From Amblyornis subalaris (lineage: Eukaryota; Chordata; Aves; Passeriformes; Ptilonorhynchidae), in the NCBI GenBank assembly GCA_018881555.1, contig JACAXG010000007.1, forward strand, positions 7,826,935 to 7,890,934: DNA of 64,000 nucleotides. Reading direction: 5' to 3'. Each line of letters starts with the position of its first letter. Position 1 is the stretch's first letter. Of this stretch, positions 37,598-49,729 are shown one piece after another. A model generated the notes under the pieces. The model was given only the letters and a program-made list of their open reading frames with translations. It was not told the DNA's origin and did no database searches. The translations under genes and the position numbers were made by a program.

Positions 37598-38232
37598 CAA
37601 ATGAGCCAGCAGTGTGTCCTTGTGCCCAAGAAGACCAGTGGTATCCTGGTGAGCCTTGGGTAGAACATTGCCAGCAGGTCGAGAGAGGTGAACCTGCCCT
37701 TCTACTCAGCCCTAGCAAGGCCACATCTGGAGAGCTGTGTGCAGTTCTGGGCTCCTCAGGACAAGAGAGACATGGAGGTCCTGGAGTGGGTCCAGCCAAG
37801 GGCAACAAAGATGATCAAGGGACTGGAGCATCTGTCTTACAAGGAAAGGCTGAGGGAGCTGGGCCTGTTCCGCCTTGAGAGGAGATGACTGAAAGGGGAC
37901 CCCATCAGTGTCTGTCAGTGTCTGCAGGGAGGGTGCCAAGAGGATGGACCAGGCTCTGCCGAGTGGTGCCCAGCAATGGGACAAGAGGNAATGGGCAGAA
38001 ACCGATGCACAGAAAGCTGCACCTGAATATGAGGAAGAACTTNTTTACTGTGCAGTGACCGAGCACTGGGAAAGATTGTCCAGAGAGGGTCTGGAGTCTC
38101 CCTCACTGGACATATTCCTGAACCATCTGGATGCAATCCAGTGCCATGTGCCCTGGGATGACTCTGCAGGGAGGTGGGACCAGATGACCCACTGTGGTCC
38201 CTTCCAACCTGACCCATCCTGTGATTCCGTGA
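37598..38232 (+). mobile_element. CR1 LINE, 5'-truncated copy with intact RT-tail frame
   Basis: This is a sense CR1 fragment. It starts in the RT gene (atgagccagcagtgtg...) and shows the C-terminal RT signature: residues like [14 protein letters not shown], then [37 protein letters not shown] and GLFRLERR before a stop at 37886-37888. The 3' UTR follows, with the phrases agaaaccgatgcacag and ctgaatatgaggaagaa, and the element ends ccatcctgtgattccgtga. It shares these distinctive 3' UTR phrases with the copy at 1936-2527, so both belong to one subfamily, which I cannot name with certainty. This copy retains about 60 bp more at its 5' end and keeps the frame that the other copy has lost. It still lacks the RT core and endonuclease, so it cannot retrotranspose. 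Confidence 0.95.
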
Positions 38233-41200
38233 CTTGCCTGTCTTCTTAATTTAAAAGGCCAAGATAATATAACAGGCGTGCACATTGGAATCAACTCTGA
38301 ACCACTTATTCTGACAAATAATCCAGGTAATACTTGAATCCTCACAGTGGTGGAAATGGAGTGATGTTAAGGAAACTAACATTNCAGTGTAATCATGCAT
38401 TTCAGTTTTCCCAGTAAAATAGTGGATGTTAAAATGAACACGGGTTCTCGGGTCTTTCCTGGAACTTCTAGAGCAGATATTCTGGAAGTGGAGTGACAAG
38501 AGAGTTTTTGAGATATGCAGTTTCAGTTACAATTTAATTTAAGAATTTTTGGAATAATTTTTATTAATGGTCATTGCCTTGTTGAAAACCGTGTCTGAAT
38601 AATATTAACAGAGATTTAAATAAAAATTGTTCGTGTTACGTGTCTTGCTCTTACTTTCTTGAGTGAATATATTTACCTTATTGAGCCTTTCATTAAGGTT
38701 TGAGTTTTTTCCCCCAAATATGAAATAATTTTTTGGGAGTTGTTGGCTTATTTTTTTTTTTTTTTAACCTATTTAATGCAAAATCCCAAATAAATACCTA
38801 GGTCTGACTAATAGTGATGCAGTGATAGCTGCATTTCTTTGAAAGACCTAATGATGCCACCCTACTGGCAAAATAGCAGCCTACAGTGTCATCACATACA
38901 GATTGCCCATTTCTAGTCTATTTTTTACCTGTGTCTTTTGCCTTTCTCTAAAATCTCTGCATTTTTAAAGAATTCTTCAAAAGTTGATATATGAGGTTCT
39001 AGGAGCTGAAAAAAATCGCTGATCCATTTTAATAAATACTGTATTTTCATGCATTTGCTAGCTAATTTATCCAGTGATTCATCAGTTTAGCTTTCAATAT
39101 ACATAACACCATTAAGATTTAGTAGATCATATATTTGATTCAGAAGATGTATTAGATTTGGTAGGTCTCGACTTCCATTCAACATAAGATGACTTTATCT
39201 GTCTCATGAGGATATATGTGATTTCCAAAAGCAATGGATCTGGTTTTGAAAAATCCTGCAGTGGAAAGGAAAGAAAAATTGATTTATTGTAAGGAGNGAA
39301 ACATTCATTTTAGAAATCTGAATATAGAAGTGACCCACATTTATATTAGAACTTCGTAGCAAAGCAATATACTGTGCATGTCTCACATTTCCCATACAGT
39401 TCCCATGATCATGATAACTTCACTGTGTGTATTGCTGAGATCTGAACTGAAAAGCACTTTGCTCTGTAGAATAGAAAAATCAATTCAGCATAAGGTGATC
39501 TCATTACACTCTATTTATCCAAGATTACAACAATTTAGAAGAAGATTGAGAGTGAAAGTAATTGTTCTTTTATTAATCCAAGTAGCTTTTAAAAAGAAAT
39601 CTACTGATTAGGAAGCTCTGCTTGACTTTTAACTTGAATCTCCCAGGACTTATCCTGGGAGGTTCTGATTTCAGTGATGTGTTCTGGTGATATCAGAAGC
39701 AACCAATGCCATATCTTGCTGAAGTTACAGAAATAAGATGGAATAACAGGTTAATATGATCTGTTGATACATTTCAGTGTTACTTTGCTGTAGAAATGTT
39801 AATATTTTTTAATGTTCTGCGTGTATATGCTCTCTTGCCAACCAGTGACTTAAAAGCTGAAGCTTTAGGCAGTCCTTTGACTTTTTAGGAAATGTAGGTT
39901 TCTGGTTTTAGTTCGAAAAATTAGTGCAGTGCTTTGAAGATGCAGTGCAATTCCCTGTGCACCAAAGTTCCATTGCAGACCATTACGGGTGCTAAGTCCT
40001 TGCCTCATATCCTTTTATGTGCCATATTTCCTGCCAAACACAAGAATAAAAATCAGCTGAAGAAGTGCTTGTTGTGTTTTCAACTTGCAACTACGAACTT
40101 TAGCTCACTGTGCCTGTGGACATTCAGTTGCGTCTGACAATTTTTGATTCATCTCCAGTAAGTCAAATAATACAGGTCCTGACNCAGGGTCATGCAGTCT
40201 CTTCAGGCTTTTGTTCATTTAACATTTTTATCTTATAAAACCACCTCCAACCTCCTTTTAGGCTCTCACACAAAATTCAGCCGTTTAGGTANAGAATGAC
40301 AAAGGAGGCAAACATCCTTATGCAGTAATTTAACCAAACATTTCCTTATCTTGTGGGGAAGAATGGTGGNCACAGGGTCCAAGAGTAACAGAGTTGCTGA
40401 TTTACAGGTATAAGCCAAAAACATGCAAGGATATCTGTGATGGAGCCGTGGTTACTGTGTCCCAAATGCCACTTCATTTTGGATTATGACCTGTCCCTGC
40501 TCTCTGACTCTTTGCAGGCACAGTCTGGAGTCATGTAACATTTTTGGGAGCAGAACTTGCATATTTAGTGAAGTCAGGTGCCCTAGTTACTTTGGTCTAT
40601 TCCATGCATTTTGCTTTTGATGTTGGCAAAGACAAAATTTATGGCAAACTAAGATTTTGTATGACACCACTGGAGTAAGGTGCATACTTGGTGGTTTAGT
40701 AAGTGAGACATAGAATAAATGGAGAGAAGACTTACTAGGACTGGTAAAAGGGACTATTAGTTTAGAGGTACCTTTTGGTTTATTTGGAGATCTCAGACTG
40801 AAAAATGTGCTGCTACCTTGCAAAGAGATCTACAATTTTTTACATAAGGCACCAGTGAGAGATAAAGTAAGGGTATAATAAGGCCATATCACTGTTTTGT
40901 AAAGGCTGTACAGANGATCGGTGACTATGACTAATATAGCTATTGTGATTTAAAAGTTTTTGTTGTCAAAGTANTACTTTGGTCATATTTTAGATCATAG
41001 AAATTCCATTGGAGATAGTCAGTTGACTATCAGTGAGTGGGACCAGCCCTCAGGTATAGCATAGAACCTGCAAACAGGTTCTGAGGAAAGAAATCTTATT
41101 ATATTTGAATTAATTCTGAGTTCTTCAAATCTGAGTGACATTTGACTTTGAGAGGTTGAATGGAAAGCTCTTCATAAGTTAAATAATTTCTGGGTAATTC

Positions 41201-41285
41201 TAAATTAAAAGTTCACAATGGTTAAAACTATAATAGATGAGCAGGAAAACAAATATTTTTAATTTTTTTTCTCTTTCCTTTCTAG
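38233..41285. other. Unique non-coding DNA
   Basis: No gene is recognised. It contains a T15 run at 38751-38765 and the strong hairpin at 39636-39665 listed separately. The end is a pyrimidine-rich run leading to an acceptor-like ctttctag. Confidence 0.6.
39636..39665 (+). repeat. Strong 13-bp hairpin with CTTA loop
   Basis: The arms gaatctcccagga and tcctgggaggttc pair over 13 positions, twelve Watson-Crick and one G-U (39639 with 39662), around the loop ctta at 39649-39652. The central nine pairs are perfect and G/C-rich, which is unusual in this AT-rich setting. Pairing does not extend convincingly beyond the arms, so it is too short for a typical microRNA precursor. No U-run follows, and no function can be assigned. 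Confidence 0.85.
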
Positions 41286-41340
41286 AACTGATTGGAGAAC
41301 CTTGTGCTCCTTCAGTGTTCCACTCTCCCAGAAAAGAGAG
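41286..41340 (+). other. Candidate short exon (55 nt), weak
   Basis: A strong pyrimidine tract and acceptor (ttttttttctctttcctttctag, AG at 41284-41285) is followed by 55 bases of balanced composition. It ends gagag before a GT at 41341 (gtacca, a mediocre donor). Two of three frames are open; one reads LIGEPCAPSVFHSPRKE. I do not recognise either peptide. The phase does not join directly to the 2880-2995 candidate in its open frame. A pseudo-exon is at least as likely. Confidence 0.2.
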
Positions 41341-44300
41341 GTACCATCGCTGCTGTCTTATTCATCTTTTGTTGTAGCTATTGTTTGTTTTTTGTTTTCT
41401 TTTGGTTTGGTTTGTTTTTTTATAAGGTGTGGGGAAAAATGAGGAATTGAGCTAAATTTTTAGAAGGGAGAAGTTTGTGAGTATGCCTCAGAACTCTGTC
41501 TTTAGATAGTGTTGGCCTAGAGGATCTGCAGAGTAAACCATGCAGATTTCTTAAGAATGAGTCAACAGCTGTTGTGACTTCATAGAGACATTTTGATTCC
41601 CAGAGAACTGATAATAAAAGTAAATGTGATATTCCACACTGTATGGTAGAACAGCATGAATGGCCTTTAGAATGGCTACTAAAGGCCATGCACCAAAAAG
41701 AGTTAGACTTCTTTACATATTGTTTGAGGATTAGATTTTAAGATACCTACTTGTCCCTGGCTGTGCTAAACTAGCAGTTTATGACTAACAATTTATACTT
41801 CCTTTAGCAACATGCTTAGTAAGTGTTCAGCTTGGAGGCTTAAAGTAGTTAAANGATTTGTTTTGAGGGATTTCTCTATTAGTATGATATGCTATCCTAA
41901 CTTCTATTCACAGAGTGGTGGAAGCAATATAACTTTAAATATTTGTTGAACTGATCTGTAAATCTGAAGTTCACACTTCTTAAAACTTTAATTGGTTAGA
42001 ATAGTTAGATGAACAGGAGTGTCAACTTCAAAAAATGGANCAAAACTGCAATATCTCAGTATCGGGGTTTTGAAAGATTTGGAAGATTATTCTGTGCCTC
42101 TGAATATTGAAAGCCCCAGTATTACAAGGTTCTGAGTGTGCATGTTGTTTCTGAACAACTTAAATTTAGATTTTTCNTGTTATGTCTTGAACTTGGTGTT
42201 TCTTTACGAAGAACTTCTCTGCACGTGCCCATGGCATAGATATAAACCGGATCTATACACTGTCAAATGGAACCAACTGTACCCATCTGCCAATAGTGAT
42301 GATTTTCACCACCTTTAGGAAAGCTTCAGAAGTTCTCTTTTGAAAGGTTAAACTGCAGGCGCTCAGAGCTGCCACTAAAATCTCTCATAGATTTATTTTT
42401 GCTTCAGAGTACCTTTGCTTTCCCTTTTCCTCCATTTGTCAGCTGCTTCTATTATATTTCATATTGTATTTCTCTCATGCNGGATGTTTCCTAGTTATGT
42501 GTTTTGTTGCTAACACCGTTCCATCTCAGATGTATCTGTGATGTATATGTGTGTATTCTGTTGTGATGTTTTCCTGCAATATTGTTTTTATCCTATATTT
42601 TCTTTTCCATAGATATGTCTATCTTTAGACTGACATAATGCTTTTCTTTCTCCAGCAGGTTCAGATATTTGCAGCTGACCCTATGGTTTCCTCTTTTTTT
42701 CTTAGCCTTTAACATTTGCAGTTATAAGTCAACCTGATATTTTTATTTCCCAAGTGGCTGTGAGAACTAATACCATTTTGGGATTGATCTGCAAATCTGC
42801 AGAAGACAGCATTGCTGTGATGTCATTGTTGTACTTTTCTGCAGTGGCCACAGCGTATTCTTGACTCTGCTTCCCAATTAAAAACAGAAAACAAACAAAC
42901 AAACAAACAACCTCTCCCCCCTCAAAACAAACCAAAAGCCTGAGCACAGTTTTCTTGGAACTTTAGAAGAAAATATGAGTTGTTTAAATATACTGGAATA
43001 GTGAAGCCTTCTGAAAATGTTAATAAGTTGGTTTTATGTATATTATGGAAAGCAAGAGAAGTGAAGAAGTCTGTGGGTGATGTTTAGCACTGTTGTTAAC
43101 ATTATAGCAGCCATAGAATGCTTTTGCAACTGCTCCAGGGGTTGTGGNGGTGTCCATAGCACCATTCTATAGGTGATGAAAACAAGATAGAGTACTTCAG
43201 TTACAAAGCCTAAGTACTGAGCTTGTCTGCCCTGTGAATAGGCAGGGGCTCTGCCTTCCTTGAAACTCTTTTCAGGGGGTTGGTTGTCCAAATTCTGGGC
43301 TCTTTGCCTATAAAACTATAGCTGTATCCTTCATATGATTGTAAAACCTCTAACAATGGTGCTCAGCAGATGCCCGTAACAATCCATGACAGTGTTTCTC
43401 ATCTCTTATATTGTTTTTCCTCATAATTATATCTACATATATCTACCCTTTTGCAAATGCAGTGGTTTATTTCGTGTGTTTTCTTGTCGAGAGACTATAG
43501 CTTTTACAGTAACTGTGTACAAAAGCTATTTGTTTTTTCCCTTCGATTGTTTTATTAGTTGTCCTTGTGAAATTAAGGCATCTTGTGTGTGTGTGTCTGA
43601 ATACAAGTGATTTTCTGTGAACAGTAATGTGGGGAGAAAGGGGGATAAAATAAGAGTCTCCCCAAAACTCTGCCTTTGCTTTCATTCTACATGTTGTGTA
43701 CCTTCCCACCAGCCAACTTCCAAACATACTGTGAGAAGCAATACCTTTAATGACAGCACTCCAAGGTTATCCCTTGTTGTTTAGGAATGCTGTTTAGGTA
43801 GGAATGCACTAGAGAGCACAGATAGAGTAAGTCTAACCTGGGCTAAAGTAGTAGTTTGGAGGTAAAAACATTGTGGTGAATTCATAAAGAATTGCAGGTT
43901 AACTTCTTGGAGACATCTCAGAAAAATAAGGCCCTGCTTACCGCATCTGCTCTAATAAAATCCTCCTTTGACTAAACACTGCTCCTTCAATATTGTCACT
44001 TTCAAGAATCAGATCAGGAACTCCGGGATCATTTTGATGAAGAAGTCATCTTTTCAATGATTGGAATTAAGAAGTTTCTCACAGAGTCTCCCACTGCTCG
44101 AGCAGTCATTGTTTCTGTAACGAGAGGTTACCCTGCAGTGATGGTATCAAACTTTTCTGCTTCCCATGGTGCATTCAGAGGTCAGCTGCAATGAGAATAC
44201 AGATGTCTGTTTGACAGAATAAAAGGGAAACTGCAATCTTAGAAATCATCACGAAAGAGGTAAAAATTGATGTCTTAAGAAAATGCCATTTCTTTTTTGT

Positions 44301-46299
44301 TCAGATAGGAGGATAAGTGAACAGGTTATATTTCTGAACATCCTTGGGAAAAGGGAGAGGTAAAGGCTCTGCAGAATTTACAGTCACAGAAAGTAGTACT
44401 GGTTTTGGCTGGAACTGCCACAATGTGAAGGTTGCAGGGGAACTTTCTTTCTACATTCCCATTTTTAAAAATTGTTTTTGCCTGTGCTGTAATTCTAAGA
44501 TGATTTTAGATAAAAATTATCTATGAAGCTTTAAATTCAGGGTCAGTGATATTGACCAAAGCCTCATTTTCCAATATAGTAAGTCTATATTCAGGAAGAA
44601 AATGGTTGTGCCATACATCTAAATAATTTGATAATTTTTATCTTGGCTCCTTTGCTTCTCTCCAATTTGCTTCCCACCAGCTATTTATCATGGAACCTGC
44701 TGTCACAAAAAATACTGCATTTTATTTTTTACATAATTATAGATTTCTTCTGTGTATATATTTTCTTTCCCTGCAGAAATTATCTACATTATCTTTATTA
44801 TTTATTGCAATAAACATTACCATGCATTTGACAAAATAAAATCAGCATAATCTAAAATAAATTACTACAGATTAATATTTCATACTCCTCTCTGTAACAG
44901 AGAATGTTTTAAAGATAGAAAAACAATTTAGATGAAAACACCATGCAGAATACTCCAGGCTTATAATAAACAATATTTAAACCTTTAAAAATGAGGCTGA
45001 TGCCGAAAACCTAACAAATTAAAAGTATTTCTAGGTGATTAGTCAATGTGTGTAGAGTACATTGAAATGAAATGCTCTATCCTTGGTTAATTACGAGTGT
45101 CCTTGGAATTATTAGATGCAGCCTGAAGAAGTATGAAAACATATGGATGTTCATTTTAATTTCTGATGCTCCTGTTACCCTTCTGAGTCTTCTTCCCCCC
45201 ATTCCTCTTATAAAATGTATTTTCAAGAAAGCTGGGCCACATACCCTACTCCAGAAGATGAGGATTCATTTACTACATGGTCTGTCTGTATATGCTGCTG
45301 TTTCTCTCCATTGCAATTTATCTTTTCTGTTGCAGTGGGATTTAGGAATGCCTCTATGTTTCACAATTTTGATGAATTCAAAGCTGGAAAAATAATAGAG
45401 GTTGGCTTTCTGCATAACATGTCTGAGGAATTCTTGCATGATGCTGTAACTTTTGAAATATATTTTTTTTAGATAAACATCAAATTTTGATTTAAAGCTT
45501 CCAGATTATGGAAAACCGAACACATGAGTTTTATCTTGCAACAGGTACCTTCAGTGTAAACAAGTGCACTTCATTTTAATTCTACATGTTGGGTTTTGCT
45601 ACAGCTCTCTGTCCGATTAAAAAGCCAGTTACTATTTGAAATCTTGTCGTGTAGGCACATGCAGCCTGTGATTTGTTGCGCAAAACTTCTGATATTACAG
45701 AAGATTTTCTCTCTTACTGTAAGTAAGGAAATGAGAAGTTGATAGTTGGCACTCAAGGTTTATTGAATCTTTGTTGGGAGTAATACGGTAAGTGTGGCTG
45801 GTTTGCAAGCAAACAGGCAATTAACTTTTTATTGAAGATTAATATTGGCTATATCTGGTAAGATGGTTTTAAAGGAATCATCCTTTCAACTTTCTCCATA
45901 TTTTTCTTTATTTCCAATGTTGTGGTTTAAGAAAAAAAAGCAACAGGCCCCAAAACACACACGTCCAACTTCTGATCCCCCCATTTACTCTTTCCATATA
46001 GTGTTTAATCCTCTTTTCTGATCTGAATTTATCTTAATCCTTCTTTGACTGGCTACTCCAGATTCCTTTGTCCCTTCTTTATGAAGGAGTGGTGAAAGAA
46101 AATATATTCCTCATAGTGTTTTCGGCTGATGGCTAATCTTGTTTCTTTACTGTCTGNTCGGAACATGATTGGTGATAAGGCAACATTTTCTCCTTAACTC
46201 TGGCATTGTCTGTTTTCCTGATTTCTTGGAAATTAACACTGCCAATCTCTCACTTTAGGAGCAATTATATGCTTTATATTGAGCAGTATTCACAGGAAG
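41341..46299. other. Unique non-coding DNA
   Basis: No named gene is seen. It holds a (CAAA)n microsatellite at 42890-42910, a short GT run near 43584-43597 and an unassigned 72-codon open stretch near 43976-44194 discussed in the findings. Confidence 0.6.
42890..42910 (+). repeat. (ACAA)n microsatellite
   Basis: About five copies of acaa follow an A-rich lead (aaaacagaaaacaaacaaac...). Confidence 0.9.
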
Positions 46300-47065
46300 G
46301 GAAATCANCATCTACGGCTACAGAATCAAACTATTTAAGAGCTTTTAGTTGCCATCTATCTGTATGAATTCTGTATAAATAACAGGTACAAGTTCCTCTG
46401 AACAGCTGAGACTTTAAGATTATTTCCTTCCATACTTTCTGCTGGTTTACTCTGAGCTTCTTTCAGCATAAGCAAGCAGTTTCTAGCATTCTCTTGACTA
46501 AACTAAGCACATTGATTTTATCTGGCCTTAAGGCAGATTTTTCAGGTGTCAAAAATAGTCTTTAACTGACTTCTGAATATTTTCAGTTTCTTCATCTGTT
46601 TTTTAAGATTCAAAGTCCAGACTAAATACAGCATTCCAGCATTGGTTACGACAGTTTNTGAATTAGGAAATAATGAAAAGGACCTACTTCTTTTCAATAT
46701 CCCTTCATTTTCCCAAGGATCAAACTAGTTCATTTAGCCACAGTATTGCACAGGGAGTTCCAAGAGAGTTCCTTACCCACCTCCAGTTTCAGAATCACTT
46801 TTTTTTCAGTGTCCCATCCTATAAATATGACCTGCNTTCCCTGTGCCTAGATTTATGACTTTGCATTTGTCCTTATTAAAATTTATCTTGTTCAAATGAA
46901 TCCACCTAGCCAATCGAGACAGGTCATTCTATAGAACACTTGCCTTATTACTTGCCACTCCAACAANTTTTGCATGCACTTCAAGTTTTGCCAGCAATCC
47001 CTTGATATTTTCTTCCAGATCATTGAAAATGATACTTAAGGCTTAGATACTGGCTAGTCCATATT
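46300..47065 (-). mobile_element. Ancient CR1/L3-like LINE relic, antisense
   Basis: On the - strand a degenerate reading matches the CR1-type RT from just upstream of the catalytic box to the C-terminal region. It shows IIFNDLEENIKGLLAKL, then ARWIHLNKINFNKDKCKV, then INLGTG, and further on a MLECCI-type remnant of the LEYC motif. In-frame stops and a frameshift interrupt it. At the position of the family's FADD catalytic box the residues read LEVH, so both catalytic aspartates are gone. Family consensus for this region is of the form NDLDEGI...FADDTKL...AKCKVLHLG (recalled). The core at 46545-47065 is convincing. The extension down to about 46300 is weak and follows the 3' part of the element only loosely. 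It is far older than the other CR1 copies. Confidence 0.75.
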
Positions 47066-48640
47066 CAAAATACTGGTTAATTAGACAGGCATTCCTATAG
47101 CCTCCTATATAGCTGAAGAGGAATTTAGAATATATTTATGACTGCTATAGATAATAACTAATACATAATTTTAAAAATTAAAAAAAAATTAGAAGTATCA
47201 TTTCAAAATAAACCCTAATTATTTAAATACCATTTAANCCATTGTATTTAATACAATTCATAATTTCTCTATGTGTATTTAATACTCCTTACTCTAAGAA
47301 ATCAGCAAGAACACGGTAGCTCAGAATGTGGATATAAGCGAAATGCTTTACAGTCATGTAAGTACAGTATATTAACCAATTTTCTTCTCTCAAGCTTGCA
47401 GNCAGAGTGCTCAAGGTACAATCCTCCATTTCCATAAAATCAATTAAACTTTTGGAGAAGATAAGAAAGCCACATTTCACGATTCTTTTTTCTAATAGTA
47501 GGATATAAGCTCCAAAATGCTATTTAAATTTTAAAGCAGCAGTTTATTCGAAGCTTGCAGAAGATTAGTGCATTATAATGTCCNTGCTGGACTGTGAAAA
47601 ATGAAATTTGAAACTAGAAAATGGTGTCAGGTGTTCTGGTTATGGGGATGGTGGCTCCTCTGTCTCCTTGTTGGTCTGTTCCTATTGCAGCAGTTCCAAA
47701 CCAAAGGAGGTAGATCTGAGACAGAGCTGCTGCAGTCCCTCGTCCCTCGCACTTCCCAGAGCTCCATTCTTTGTGTCAGCATTAGTGTCCACCTGGATCT
47801 GANGAATGCAGGCCTGGGCAGTTAAACTGACTCAAAACTATGAGGATGANGATGACGATGACNATGATGAGAAAGGAACCTGGACAGCTGAGCTGTGCTG
47901 TGGGATGTGAAAGGTTTGAGCTGAGGAAGGTCAGCATCNAGTGTAAATTGGATTTAGCAGCCTGTGCAATTTTTTTTAGTTTGTTGTGCCACTGCATTTT
48001 ATAAACTGAGTCACAAGATTTTTCAATTGTTTGACTGGCAGGATCTTAAAAAATGTTTGGGTTTGTCTAGCTCTGTTTTCTGCTGGAGTCAATGGGACTT
48101 ACCTTCCTGCTGATGATGGGAGAGGAAGGAGCTATTTACTCAACTGCAGCATTTCCTTCTGGAGTTAGTGCTCACAAAATAGTTCAAATGCATAAGCNGC
48201 TGTAAGGAGAAGAGAGAAATCATTCTTTGTTGTATTGCACATTAATTTTGTCATGCAGGCACCATCTTGGTGATAATTAATTTTTTACTTGTAATCAACA
48301 AAACTAAGCCATGTGAGCAAATGTTAAAATTATGAAGAAAAGTGATGCAGCAGGCATTTATAAAGTGAAGTGACATGCATTCACAGATAATTTTTTCTGC
48401 AGGTAGGTGATTAGAAATTAAGTACATGTTGTTGTTTTCCGTAGAAGCCTAAAAACAATAGTTCAATCAGATTAAATAATTCATTGATGATATGGGCCAC
48501 ATAATTACCTACACAATACCTCAAGCTGCAGGCAAGCTTCCCTTCAATAATTTCCACTGCTGCAGCCCTTTAGAAATCTGAATTCATTGGCTCTGTGAAC
48601 AGAAGTATTCNCATCATTTCTGTAACTACATCTCAAGACA
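47066..48640. other. Unique non-coding DNA
   Basis: No gene is recognised. An AT-rich run near 47160-47280 and a GAT microsatellite (listed separately) are the only patterned parts. Confidence 0.6.
47841..47872 (+). repeat. (GAT/GAC)n microsatellite with ambiguous bases
   Basis: About nine trinucleotide units of gat, gac or gag are present, two of them containing n. This may reflect length or sequence polymorphism, or assembly uncertainty. Confidence 0.8.
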
Positions 48641-49340
48641 CTTCTAATCAGCTTTCAGTCTCAACACTTTCATGGCACTCTTCTCAGCCAGCGAAATCTT
48701 GGAACTGCTTGGAATGTCCTCCACTCCTTTCCTCTCCTTTATTCCACTGACACTTTCAATTCTATCTTTCCTTTCAAGATACAATCCTTTGCAGAGTTTG
48801 GTGAAACCTTCTTCTAATTTTTTGCCCACATCTCTGCTTAATTCTACAGCATCTCTTTCAGTATGTTGTTTTTCACACCGAGAGTGCCAGGGTCTTTCTA
48901 TCTGTCCCTAAAGGTCTTTCCCTTTGCACTGCATCCACTACCATTTCGTACTGGTGACTTATTTCTTACCCATCTCCTGTAACTACCAGTCTTGCTTCTC
49001 ATCACCCATTTTGGTAGGAATCCTGTCTCCAGNTTTACTGTCCCCAGACTGTGCATCTGTCCAGTTCATCTATATTTTTGTCCTACCCTTTCAGTCCTTT
49101 TATTTTCTCTTTCCTCCTTGCTAAATTACACTGTTTCTATTCATTATCTTTGAGTTTCTTCCAAAGCTCTGCTTCTGTCCTGTGCACTTTTACCTCTGCT
49201 ACATNGTTGGTGCTTTCTAAGCCTCTCTAATGAAAACAAATTTGATGAGTGCTACATTTGTGCCTCCCCTATGCCTTACAAGATCATATCCTTCTTGAGA
49301 CAAGCTACAGAGGAAACTTCTCCCTTTTGCACATCCCTTC
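48641..49340. other. Pyrimidine-rich + strand stretch, no gene recognised
   Basis: About 700 bp with clear C/T excess on the + strand is broken by purines, so it is not a simple repeat. On the - strand a frame of about 90 codons is open (roughly 48644-48910), rich in Lys and Glu with pieces such as GKKLEEGFTKLCKGLYLERK. The excess of Lys and Glu is what purine-rich DNA gives by chance. I recognise no family and no good splice acceptor. Confidence 0.5.
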
Positions 49341-49693
49341 TAGAGCNGGTGTCAAATAAAAAATCTCACATAAATAATTAAATTGTAATATTCAGGGAAA
49401 AGGCAGTTGAGGATGGCTACATTTTCTTCTTTTTTCCTCCTGTTTCATGTTGCCCATCTTTGATTGTAGCTGCTTTGAATTTGGGATTGCTTCTCTACCC
49501 AGGTTTGGAAAGTGAATGGCCCAGGATTTTTAGAAAAGATCCTCTTGACTTATGAAGAACAAACCCCATCACAGTATTTAAATATTGAAAGTACTCCTAC
49601 TTGCTCTGTTTAGCACATACAGCCAAATAAATGCTAGCTGCCTTCTCCAGAGTGTAGTGTTACAGCAATTTTTATTAAAATTCTTGAAAATTC

Positions 49694-49729
49694 ACATGAT
49701 TCTCCTGATTTACATGATTCTACTGATTT
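49694..49729 (+). repeat. 18-bp tandem duplication
   Basis: Two adjacent copies of acatgattctcctgattt / acatgattctactgattt differ at one base. Confidence 0.9.
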
